Notes under the pieces: model-generated
Told to the model about the DNA's origin: nothing
Databases searched by the model: none
The model's input: only the letters and a program-made list of their open reading frames with translations
In this document: positions 1-7,074 of the stretch, in pieces
How positions within the stretch are numbered: position 1 is the first letter of the stretch
Layout: every line of letters begins with the position of its first letter
NCBI GenBank assembly: GCA_016721905.1
Contig: JADKHH010000018.1
Span: forward strand, 1-29,768
DNA from: Candidatus Opimibacter skivensis
GTDB taxonomy: Bacteria > Bacteroidota > Bacteroidia > Chitinophagales > Saprospiraceae
Length of the DNA stretch: 29,768 nt
Reading direction: 5' to 3'
Position numbers and translations under genes: made by a program

Positions 1-567
1 TCCCACTACCCAAACGTATGGCCAGTTATGAGCCGGGAAGCGGTACATGAGTTTCAACAAAGAACAGTATTGGTTTGATTGTACTGGGCAAGTTACGTGG
101 CCTCAATATTCCAACTATTCAATCCAATAAAATTGATTTTGGATTTCGAATGACACTTTACTGGCCATGGATCTAGATTCTACGTCAGGACAGTTTATGG
201 TAATAAGTTTTGAGCTAAGGCAATTAACAATCGAATAATCGCATTCCATTAGATTTTCTTTGGAAGGAGAGCCAAAGATGTATAAGGAGCCATTTCGTGA
301 AATTGATTATTGTACAATTGAGTAGAAATGATGAGAAAACAAATTCTTGGACTCGCTTACCAAGAATTTAAAAGATGGTTTTGATAATGACTGGCCAAAA
401 CAAGATGAAGCTTATATTGAACTTTACTTTAGACATTTTGGGAATGGATCAGAGAGCAACTTCAGGATATCAAATACCAAACATAATCCTGCAATTTCAA
501 GAGAATTTGTGTAGATTTAAAGAATTCAATGAATTAGGTTATTAAAGCAATACTCTATATGGACCCC
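1..567 (+). pseudogene. Cargo remnant of partial integron cassette 1, unidentified protein
   Basis: No long ORF survives, but consecutive plus-strand frames read like one coding region interrupted by single-base shifts. Frame 3 near 55-176 reads NSIGLIVLGKLRG and DFGFRMTLYW. It is followed by MDLDSTSGQFMVISFELRQL (about 168-230), RFSLEGEPKMYKEPF (about 251-295) and DGFDNDWPKQDEAYIELYFR (about 375-434), then a short serine- and asparagine-rich stretch ending near 515. The first attC-like site follows directly, so this is the cargo of a cassette whose 5' boundary lies left of the window. I do not recognise the family. Coding character and strand are reasonably supported; the start and exact stop cannot be fixed because of the shifts. 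Confidence 0.4.
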
Positions 568-694
568 TGATAACATTGGCTACCCAAGCCAGCAGGGCCG
601 AAGCGCACAGTGGACAAGAAAGAAGTAAATTTGAAGATAACTGACCAGATAGATAGTTATCACACATCCTTGCCGGCAGGTAAGGTCGTTATGC
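568..694 (+). repeat. attC-like recombination site a (end of cassette 1)
   Basis: The site opens with the R''-type core TGATAAC (568-574) and closes with the R'-type core GTTATGC (688-694), the expected GTT cleavage point lying between G688 and T689. The outer arms are imperfectly complementary (TAAC near 571 with GTTA near 688, and the flanking TACC and GGTA blocks). A second internal inverted repeat, GATAACT with AGTTATC, lies at about 636-661. Length matches the three other sites. The R' 7-mer is the exact reverse complement of the core opening site b, as required if cassette 2 was captured as a circle. Confidence 0.72.
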
Positions 695-732
695 CGAATC
701 AAAAGATTTTTATGATCAACTGAACTTTTAAT

Positions 733-740
733 TATATTTG
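733..740 (+). promoter_or_regulatory. Bacteroidota-type -7 promoter element of higBA
   Basis: TATATTTG is a perfect match to the Bacteroidota -7 consensus TAnnTTTG and lies 25 bases before the higB ATG. A T-run at 707-711 is in roughly the right place for the -33 element, but is a weak match. A promoter inside the cassette, between the cassette boundary (688) and the toxin, is typical of toxin-antitoxin cassettes, which carry their own expression signals. Confidence 0.45.
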
Positions 741-741
741 G

Positions 742-752
742 CGTTAGTAACG
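742..752 (+). promoter_or_regulatory. Putative HigA operator palindrome
   Basis: CGTTA-G-TAACG is a perfect 11-base palindrome with an odd centre. It sits between the -7 element and the higB start codon, where an autoregulating HigA/HigBA complex would bind. Function is inferred from position and from the known autoregulation of higBA operons. Confidence 0.4.
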
Positions 753-765
753 TCATACGGATTAA

Positions 766-1043
766 ATGATCAAATCCTTTGCAGACGGTGAATCAGAGAA
801 AATCTGGAGAGGAAACAGGTCAGGTAAGTTGCCTTCTGCTATCCAACAAGTGGCAAGGAGAAAGCTCAGATGATCAATAACGCCCAAGACATAAACGATC
901 TTAGAATTCCCCGGCAAATCAATGGAAAGTGCATCAGAACACTTTGCCGGATTTTTAATATACGAATCAACCAGCAGTGGAGGATCATTTTTAATTGGAG
1001 AAGGCTATGCCAACAACTAATGAAAATTGTGGATTACCACTAA
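766..1043 (+). pseudogene. higB: HigB-type (RelE/ParE superfamily) toxin, frame-broken
   Basis: The ATG at 766 opens MIKSFADGESEKIWRG, then KLPSAIQQVARRKLRMINNA and INDLRIP, which is the conserved N-terminal two thirds of HigB toxins. After shifts near 909-920 the reading continues as SASEHFAGF and then, in another frame, IRINQQWRIIFNW, ending with KIVDYH and a stop at 1041-1043. This is the HigB C-terminal signature including the catalytic-region block QWRI. Total length (278 bases, about 92 residues) is exactly that of the family. HigB is a ribosome-dependent mRNA endonuclease neutralised by HigA, encoded immediately downstream, in the toxin-first order typical of higBA. The shifts are consistent with loss of one base from a C-run (909-912) and one T near 919, so the gene may be intact in the organism. 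Family identity is firm; functionality is not. Confidence 0.85.
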
Positions 1044-1055
1044 AAGAACCCTATC

Positions 1056-1354
1056 ATGAGCAAACTGAAGAATATTCACCCACAGAAGTCCTCCAAAGAA
1101 GGTTTCTTGAACCCCTGGGCATAACACTTCTGAACTGTCCACATTGACACCTTCATCCCACAGTAGACACGTATAAGTCGGGATCCTCAAAGGAAGAAGA
1201 AGGTCACTGCCGACAGTGCACTGCGATTCGCCAAGATTTTGGTTCAAGCGCTAAATTTAGCTTGGTCCACGGAGATGATTTCGACTTAGAGAGGAAGGAA
1301 AACAAGAAAGTGAGTTGGACGATTCACCGAAGATTAATACGAATCAGCATAACA
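1056..1354 (+). pseudogene. higA: HigA-type XRE antitoxin, frame-broken
   Basis: Starts 12 bases after higB at ATG 1056 with MSKLKNIHP. The next frame gives FLEPLGIT (about 1108-1131), and later frames give KVTADSALRFAK and GSSAKF, then DDFDLE and KINTNQHN. These are the successive signature blocks of HigA antitoxins, which carry an XRE helix-turn-helix DNA-binding domain. At least three frame changes are needed. HigA would neutralise HigB and repress the operon, probably at the palindrome at 742-752. The coding end merges with the R'' core of the following attC site (GCATAAC, 1347-1353), a common arrangement in cassettes. The exact stop is uncertain. Confidence 0.8.
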
Positions 1355-1468
1355 TAAGCTTCACACGATGGGGGATGAAGACTGTGTTAAGTGTCTTCTA
1401 GCTTAAATAAGATTTTCTCTTAAAGTTGAAAACCTCGAGCGCTGAATAATGGCGCCTCAATGTTATCA
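1347..1468 (+). repeat. attC-like recombination site b (end of cassette 2, higBA)
   Basis: Opens with GCATAAC (1347-1353) and closes with GTTATCA (1462-1468), cleavage point after G1462. The opening core is the exact reverse complement of the 5' boundary of its own cassette (GTTATGC at 688). The match extends to 11 of 13 bases (1341-1353 against 688-700). The outer ATAACAT and ATGTTAT blocks pair within the site. Length is 122 bases. Confidence 0.8.
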
Positions 1469-2009
1469 CAGCAGTTACAGATTATCTCATACTGAGTTCT
1501 TAATATTTCATGATTGTAAGCTTGCTTGCTCCCAGCCTCCATTCTAAAGTGATTGGAAACCCGAGAAATTACCTTCACTTACAATGAAGAAAACGTCAAA
1601 TCAGTGATGGATCTATCTGATCTCGAAAGCTAACAAATGAATTATTCCAAGCTGCCAGAAGCAGATACACAGATAGTGACTTTGACAGTACCTCATTGAT
1701 TAATAATATTCGAAATTCATTATCTAACTTTCCAAAAGACCAATTTATCCTGAAAGCAAATGATAAGTTTGTAATGAATAATTACAACCTCTTGTTTTAG
1801 CAGCAATACCCGGGATGGCACATGAGTGATACTTTATTCGGGAAATGGTCCCTACGAAATGATACACTTACCTTGTCAATGGGGAAGAGATGTTTTCGGT
1901 AAATTGGAAGTTTAAGGTTAAAGAGGAATTCTCCTCAAATATTAAGAATTGAGGAAATAGATGGATATTCTGACAGAGAAATCCTATTTCGAAGACATAA
2001 CCAAACCGC
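1469..2009 (+). pseudogene. Cassette 3 cargo: lipocalin-like exported protein, frame-broken
   Basis: The reading starts around the ATG at 1510 (MIVSLLAPSLHSKVIG). It continues in other frames as REITFTYNEENVKSVMDLSD, then DSDFDSTSLINNIRNSLSNF, FILKANDKFVMNNYN, DTLFGKWSLRNDTLTLSMG and FSVNWKFKVKEEFS. The pattern of a growing-strand segment followed by GKWSLRNDTLTL resembles the beta-strand repeats of small Bacteroidota lipocalin-like or DUF lipoproteins. At least four shifts and an in-frame TAG near 1797 interrupt it. Coding ends against attC site c. Lipocalin-like is a fold-level guess; a DUF-type lipoprotein is equally possible. Confidence 0.5.
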
Positions 2010-2133
2010 TGATAACATCGGCTATTGGCAATGGCGATAACCATATAAAAATAGATTTGTATCTTGAAACAGATTAAGGCTCTCCGAGTTAACGCCATTG
2101 AGCGCCAATGACCCCATAGCCCGGTCGTTATCG
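2010..2133 (+). repeat. attC-like recombination site c (end of cassette 3)
   Basis: Opens with TGATAAC (2010-2016) and closes with GTTATCG (2127-2133). The opening core is the exact reverse complement of the cassette 3 boundary (GTTATCA at 1462). The arms pair extensively: left blocks CGG, CTAT, TGGC and AATGGCG match, in order, the reverse complement of the right arm (CGCCATTG, GCCA, ATAG, CCG). Unpaired extra bases lie mainly on one side, as in the asymmetric bulges of attC sites. About 45 bases of AT-rich sequence form the centre. This is the best-folded of the four sites. Confidence 0.85.
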
Positions 2134-2145
2134 ACAAATTATGAC

Positions 2146-2869
2146 CAAACAGAATAATTATATCACTTTTTTGCTCTTTCCTGATCGTTTCATGCCAAGA
2201 TGAAGATATTATCACTTTCAAGCCAAATGGGTGTACAATCGATTTCCAATCTTGAGGATAAAAACTGCCCAGCCCTGCACCAGTTCATTCGCAGAACTGT
2301 GTGCCAGTCAAGTCTCTGGTGAGTTTTATTTAATTGAAAGAGCGACGCAAATTTCTTCCCCAGAGCTGCTTAACCATCGGGGATAAGATATTTTGCGAGA
2401 ACCCAGAAGGGATATTCTCGGTTTTACGATTGTATCGAAGATCATGAGCTTGTACGATCCAGTTATTTGAGTATCCCACCATGCGTTGACATGCCTGACT
2501 TTTGCTTCAAGTCTGAGATTTATACACTAGTGATGAAGAGTGAAGATGATCAATATAATCCTATCAATCACTTTTGCAGTATATGTGCGGGAGCACCTTC
2601 CAGCTGGATCAACGCGATGGAATGCACATTGGACTTTAAATCTTCTGGGTGCAAATATTTTCTTCTTGTCCCTTATGAGATTTCCTCTCTTCAAACGAAT
2701 ATTATCAGTCTTATGAAGTGTTTGGAAAGACATTCACGAATGTATATTCTGTTGAACCTCCAAATACTCATGAGGATGCAATTAAAATTTTCTACAACAG
2801 TGAATTTGGAATGGTATCTTTTATTGATGGGGAAGGCATTGAATGGGAGGATAGTGATGATAGTATTGC
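2146..2869 (+). pseudogene. Cassette 4 cargo: exported lipoprotein, frame-broken
   Basis: The N-terminus reads RIIISLFCSFLIVSCQDEDI (from about 2150), a lipoprotein signal peptide with lipobox IVSC and acidic residues after the cysteine, as in Bacteroidota lipoproteins. After a stop near 2255 the reading continues as FAELCASQVSGEFYLIERA, then FYDCIEDHELVRSSYLSIPP, a long open stretch 2467-2700, and after one shift YEVFGKTFTNVYSV and IKIFYNSEFGMVSFIDGEGI. That C-terminal block (GxxFxNVYxV, then FYNxxFGMVxFxDxxGxxWE) is a recurrent ending of Bacteroidota DUF lipoproteins. Three or four frame changes are needed. The protein would be outer-membrane anchored; its function is unknown. It ends directly against attC site d. 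Confidence 0.65.
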
Positions 2870-2988
2870 CGATAACATCGGATGCAGTCAATGGCGAAAT
2901 TGAGTATTCGTAAAACTATGGCCTTGAAGCAGATGCAGGCAAGCAAGACAATGTATTGAATCGCCACTGCTTAGCCCGAGCCGTATCC
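2870..2988 (+). repeat. attC-like recombination site d (end of cassette 4)
   Basis: Opens with CGATAAC (2870-2876), the exact reverse complement of the cassette 4 boundary GTTATCG at 2127; the match extends to 10 of 11 bases (2866-2876). It shares GATAACATCGG and CAATGGCGA with site c. The right arm (about 2960-2988) carries TCGCCACTGC and CCCGAGCC, complementary to the left arm. The closing core reads GTATCC instead of GTTATCC, one T short, consistent with the single-base losses seen elsewhere. Confidence 0.78.
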
Positions 2989-3268
2989 ACCAAAACGCCG
3001 ATTACATGCTCAGCGAACGATGGTATGATGGATTTCTTTCAGTGGGCGTGATGACCAGCGCGAAAGAGTGAAAAGAAAAGTAAGCTGGATCTGCATTTTC
3101 CAGAATGGTTATAGGGTATTTGATTGATAATGGAAGGAGTGAGACAACTCTTGGCCTTATGTGCAAAAACATATAAAACAGGTATTTTTGGATAATTTAT
3201 ATTCAATTGCATATAGTATTACAGATACAGACAATTGTCATTAGTGCATTAATCTCATTCATCAGGAC

Positions 3269-4077
3269 ATGAAATACCATCACCTTCATCTTACACTCCT
3301 TTTATTTCTGACAGGATGGATAACCAATGTCCAGTCCCAGGATTCCATTCCAGCTCATGACAGTCTAAAAACTAAACTCTGTGCTGGTAGGTGAGATCAG
3401 AACCATTAATGTATGGACTCCCAGGATATTCGGATTCCACAGATGCATTTCCGGTCATGTATATGCCTGATGGAGGCATCAGGAAGATTTTCCACACATC
3501 GCCAATACCATGTCAGAGCTCATCAGGAAGGAAGTATCCCGCCGATGATCCTTGTGGGTATTGAAAACACCCAGCGACGCTAGAGACCTCACGGCCCCAC
3601 CGAAGTTGAAAGGGATAAGAAGATCGCTCCTGTGGTCGGTGGTTCCAGAAAAATTCAGGGCTTTTATTAGCGAAGAACTCTTTCCTGAAATCAACAAGCG
3701 ATACCGAACAACTGATGCAAAGGGAATCATTGGTGAATCTGTCGCCGGACTATTTATTGTTGAAACATTCTTCATCGAACCTGACATGTTTGACTACTGC
3801 ATCGCCATGGATCCATCCTTGTGGTGGAATGATCATGAACTAGTGCGGAATGCGAAGGACTACTTAGTAAAAATGCTTCTAAAGGAGAAGCCGATTCTGG
3901 TTTGCAGGATCTGATGCGAAGGATATTTCAAAACATACGAAAGACCTTGCAGAAATTCTAGAGGCTGAAAAGCCCTTGAACCTCATTTGGAAATATTCGC
4001 CTGAACCAAATGAGCAACACTCAACTATCTATAGAGCGACCAAGGAGAAGGCGTTGGTTTGGATGTTTAGTGGGTGA
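3269..4077 (+). pseudogene. Esterase (PF00756, alpha/beta hydrolase), frame-broken
   Basis: The ATG at 3269 starts a signal peptide (MKYHHLHLTLLLFLTGW, cleavage near VQSQ). Later frames show the nucleophile elbow GESVAG (about 3733-3750), the family block MDPSLWWND (about 3808-3834), and a C-terminal EQHSTIY followed by ALVWMF and the stop at 4075-4077. These match, block for block, the intact paralogue at 21689-22954 (GHSLGG, IDPSLWWDD). The protein would be an exported esterase of the IroE/Fes/esterase D group. Several shifts interrupt it (near 3385, 3490-3550, 3905 and 3960). The first Gly-His of the usual GHS elbow is Gly-Glu here. It lacks the TPR tail of its paralogue. Confidence 0.75.
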
Positions 4078-4122
4078 CAGATTAAATGTGTATGGTGACC
4101 GGATTGACCTAAGATTAATAAA

Positions 4123-4514
4123 TTGAAAACGTATAAGAAGCTTTTTCCTTCCTGGTGACAGCTTTTCTGTTATCCTATTTGCTATCCTTTATCTTTTGGA
4201 CTAAGAGGATTGGTGGTTTGATGGCATTAAATGTACTGGTTACCTTCGCGTGTTATCTATCCTAAAAACTTTAAAACGACCAGACGACTTTCGATTGACA
4301 TGAATAATATTGTGATTACTCAACATTTGAAAGAGCCATTGATCTTACCTATCAGCCTATGGAAGACTTTAAGATATCCAGGGGAGTGCCGATCCATAAG
4401 ACGGATAATGGATTATTTTCAGCGGGAGACAGGCTGATAACTGGATATCATTTGACCTTCGATAAGAATAAGTATGAACTTGAATTTTGTATCATCAATG
4501 GTGAGAGAAAATGA
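4123..4514 (+). pseudogene. Small membrane protein, frame-broken
   Basis: From the TTG at 4123 the reading is LKTYKKLFPS, then after a shift LVTAFLLSYLLSFIFWTKRI and MALNVLVTFACYL, two hydrophobic segments. A further frame gives MEDFKISRGVPIHKTDNG and FSAGDRLITGYHLTFDKN, ending KNKYELEFCIINGERK and TGA at 4512-4514. The layout is an N-terminal double membrane anchor followed by a soluble domain. I do not recognise the family. Confidence 0.4.
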
Positions 4515-4622
4515 GGGTTTGAGCTATGATCAATCGATTGAGATCCTTGTATCCGAGATTTTATTATACTTCTATTTAAGATTGAAAATGTTTAGAATAG
4601 AATAAGCCTATCACCCTTCCTA

Positions 4623-4976
4623 ATGCCGAAATACCAGATCTACGTCATCGAACTTTCCAAACGCGTGTTTACCGAACACGCCAGGTTCCGCGAGGCCAAC
4701 CCCCAGTTTATCGGCGTAGTCGAATGCCTATATGTAGGCATGACCAGCAAGACACCCGAGGAACGGTTTAAGCAACATATGACCGGGTACGTCAGTAAGA
4801 GGGATATAATATTTCTTCTGCACTCGTCATGAAGTATGGCCGTTATCTGCGCCCAAGTCTCTATGAACAATAATATAAAGCCAATGAATAAGAAGGAAGC
4901 TTTGGCCATGGAAGAGAAGCTCGCCCTCGAGTTGAGGAGAAAAGGAGCTATGCTGTTTGGTTTAACTAGTTCTTGA
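4623..4976 (+). pseudogene. GIY-YIG-family-like protein, frame-broken
   Basis: MPKYQIYVIELSKRVF, then FREANPQF and CLYVGMTSKTPEERFKQH form the N-terminal half of a widespread small bacterial family with the GIY-YIG fold (YVIEL, YVGMT, PEERF). After a shift near 4805 the reading continues with MKYGRYLRPSLYEQ and, after another, KPMNKKEALAMEEKLALELR and KGAMLFG, the typical C-terminal half. Full length would be about 115 residues, as in the family. Nuclease activity in this subgroup is not established. Two single-base shifts break it. Confidence 0.7.
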
Positions 4977-5071
4977 CAAGCAGAAGTATCTATTCATCTG
5001 TAAAATTGGTATTTTGGTGCCTTAAATCTACAATAGAAGAAAGGTACTACCTAAAGATCATCCAGTTTACT

Positions 5072-5870
5072 ATGAGACTTACCGTCATCATCTCCTATTA
5101 CAAGCGCACTTGATAATCTCAGGCTAATCCTGAAGGCACTAAGCCAACAGTCCTGTCATGATTTTGAAGTCATTATCTCTGAAGATGATTTCAATGAAGA
5201 GACGATCCGGTATTTTCGGGACCATAGCCATACCTATTCATTTCCGATCAGGCATTTACATCAGTCCGCAGATCTTGGGTTTAGGAAAAATGAAATGCTG
5301 AACAGGTCACTCCGGGAATGCAAAACAGAACTTGTGGCATTTATAGATGGAGATTATTCCTCACCGCCATTTCGTGAAGGCCTATCTTCATCATACCGAA
5401 ACAAGGTAGTTTTTGGCCGGTCGCGCGGTAATGCTCGGAGAGAAAATATCCACGGAGATATTGAGCACTGGAAAACTCAACAAGCTCAACTTCTTTTCCC
5501 TCATCACCACTGATTCACATAAAGTGAAAGAAGCTATTTACAATCCATTTTTCCGATGGCGTATAAGACGGAGAGGGCTGAGTGGGCGCAACTGGGGAAT
5601 TCATAAAAAGCACTTGCTCGACATCACGGCTTTGACGAAGACTATACCAATGCCGGTGTCGGAGAAGATGTGGATATCGAATGGAGACTGATGGCCAATG
5701 GCATCAAACGAGTGAGTATCAAGAACAAGGCTATCGTTTTTCATCTCTATCATCCGCGCGTCTACGGGCAGGAAGGGGTGCAACATAATTACCAGTTGCT
5801 CGCAAAAAAGAAGGACCTACATCACATCCGTTGTCTTCATGGCATCAGGGATCTTGAAAGCATGGACTAA
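5072..5870 (+). pseudogene. Glycosyltransferase family 2 (GT-A fold), frame-broken
   Basis: The ATG at 5072 opens MRLTVIISYYKR, the beta-1 strand typical of GT2. After a shift the frame gives LDNLRLILKALSQQ and DFEVIISEDD. Then come HQSADLGFRKNEMLNRSLRE and LVAFIDGDY; the DGD is the metal and nucleotide-sugar binding DxD. The C-terminal half reads NWGIHKKHLLDI, then DEDYTNAGVGEDVDIEWRL, the acceptor-side motif with the likely catalytic GED. It ends with HPRVYGQEG and a stop at 5868-5870. It probably transfers a sugar to surface polysaccharide; donor and acceptor are unknown. At least three shifts (near 5105, 5360-5430 and 5630). Confidence 0.78.
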
Positions 5871-5951
5871 CCTGTTGTCTGTGCAAGTTATAGCATAACC
5901 ATAGTCGTAATCAGGTCAAAATATTTATTTTGGGTGTTCAATTATTAATCC

Positions 5952-6329
5952 ATGATACCCAACAACGCCAAAAACATCGATGAATACATCGCTGCTTTTC
6001 CAGAAGAGATTCAAGCCATGCTGGAGCAAATCAGGGCGACTATTTCTAAGGTAGCACCCACTGCTGAAGAAGCGATCAAGTATGCCATTCCCACTTTTGT
6101 ATTGAATGGCCGCAACCTGGTCCATTTCGCGGCTTTTAAAAACCATATCGGCTTTTATCCGACACCCACCGGGATTGAATCGTTCCAGAAGGAGTTGTCA
6201 AAGTACAAACAGGGAAAAGGCTCCGTCCAGTTTCCACTTGATGAGCCTATGCCCTTGGCACTGATCACTAAGATTGTCAAGTTTAATATGGTGCGTAATG
6301 CTGAGAAAGATGTTAAGAAAAAGAAATAG
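5952..6329 (+). CDS. DUF1801 / YdhG-like protein
   Basis: This is an intact 125-residue ORF. It shows the family pattern: NIDEYIAAFPEEIQAMLEQI at residues 8-27, then APTAEEAIKYAIPTF, then HFAAFKNHIGFYPTP with the conserved aromatic core, and a lysine-rich tail. The family includes Bacillus Fra/YdhG, described as a frataxin-like iron chaperone, but most members are uncharacterised small cytosolic proteins. The start follows an AT-rich stretch, and no strong Shine-Dalgarno is seen, as is common in Bacteroidota. It is the first unbroken gene in the window. Confidence 0.85.
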   Translation: MIPNNAKNIDEYIAAFPEEIQAMLEQIRATISKVAPTAEEAIKYAIPTFVLNGRNLVHFAAFKNHIGFYPTPTGIESFQKELSKYKQGKGSVQFPLDEPMPLALITKIVKFNMVRNAEKDVKKKK

Positions 6330-6336
6330 TAAAATG

Positions 6337-6471
6337 GTCCCTGAGCTTGCCGAAGGGTAACTTCCCTCGACGCGGGCGTTGGGGGGGGGGGGTTTTTCCG
6401 GAGCGATGGTCGGTGGTTCCTGACACAGGACAGCAGCCAATGGTCCTGGCGTTCTTGGCTAGCTCAGGGAC
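6337..6471. repeat. Intergenic inverted-repeat element with G-run
   Basis: A perfect 11-base inverted repeat, GTCCCTGAGCT (6337-6347) and AGCTCAGGGAC (6461-6471), brackets about 113 bases containing a run of 12 G followed by 5 T (6381-6397). The left arm continues as TGCCGAAGGG, a sequence often met as a dispersed intergenic repeat in environmental genomes. It lies between the DUF1801 gene and the GRAM-domain gene and could act as a terminator-like hairpin or a REP-like element. Confidence 0.6.
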
Positions 6472-6529
6472 AGGAAGCTCTTAAATCGAAAATCATTTTT
6501 ACATTAGGTATGAAAATAGCTTCTTAAGA

Positions 6530-7041
6530 ATGGCACTAGGTTCCGCAGTCCTCTGGGCGATCATTTGGATAGGGATCAAATCAGCGGAGAACAATGGTTT
6601 TACGACCACGATATTATGGGCATCAATTGGAAGAGGTTTGTTTATGGGTATTTCCTGGGCGCTGATAATGAAGTGGATGTCCGGTGATCCATATAAACAT
6701 GTCAGGCTAAAACTGGAATCAGAAGAAACCGTAGTGAAAGAAGGTGGGGCAAATCTCATGACTGGCAATAAGGAGAGGGTGGCAAACTCGCCGTCACGAA
6801 TAAACGGATCCTGTTTAAAGGACAACGATATGATACAAGGGATTTCCAGTTCGTTATTGAATTTGACAAAATCGAAAACATCCGTATTCATAAATCATGG
6901 AAGTTGTTAAAGAACGAACTGCATATTACCATGTTAGATGCCACTAAGCATAGATTCGCTGTCGATAATCCTGATCAATGGCTCAATGCGATTGAAGGAC
7001 ATATTTCTTCTGCGAGAAATATGCATTTAGAAAATGCATAG
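6530..7041 (+). pseudogene. Membrane-anchored GRAM-like domain protein, frameshifted once
   Basis: The first frame (6530 on) gives two hydrophobic segments, LGSAVLWAIIWIGI and ILWASIGRGLFMGISWALIM, then a charged linker. At a GGG run (6777-6779) the frame breaks. With one extra G the reading continues GGKLAVTNKRILFKGQRY, then FDKIENIRIHKSWKLLKNEL and TKHRFAVDNPDQWLNAIE, ending with TAG at 7039-7041. The pattern L-x-L/V-T-N-K-R-I-x-F, followed by a paired strand and terminal WLNAIE helix, is a bacterial GRAM/PH-like domain. Role unknown. Single-base homopolymer loss makes sequencing error likely. Confidence 0.62.
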
Positions 7042-7074
7042 TGCAGTGTCCATGATGTTTTACCCGCGCTGCTT

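Noticed and set aside
656..661. Alternative closing core GTTATC for attC site a
   Set aside because: It would give a site about 30 bases shorter than the others and breaks the exact core match with site b; the core at 688 is preferred.
3318..3324. GGATAAC, which would be the expected opening core of a fifth attC after site d
   Set aside because: It lies inside the esterase signal-peptide coding sequence, and no GTTAT-type closing core or inverted repeat follows at about 120 bases.
5887..5899. GTTAT-AGC-ATAAC palindrome resembling paired attC cores
   Set aside because: Only 13 bases long with a 3-base loop; lacks the 120-base architecture and is better viewed as a small hairpin after the glycosyltransferase.
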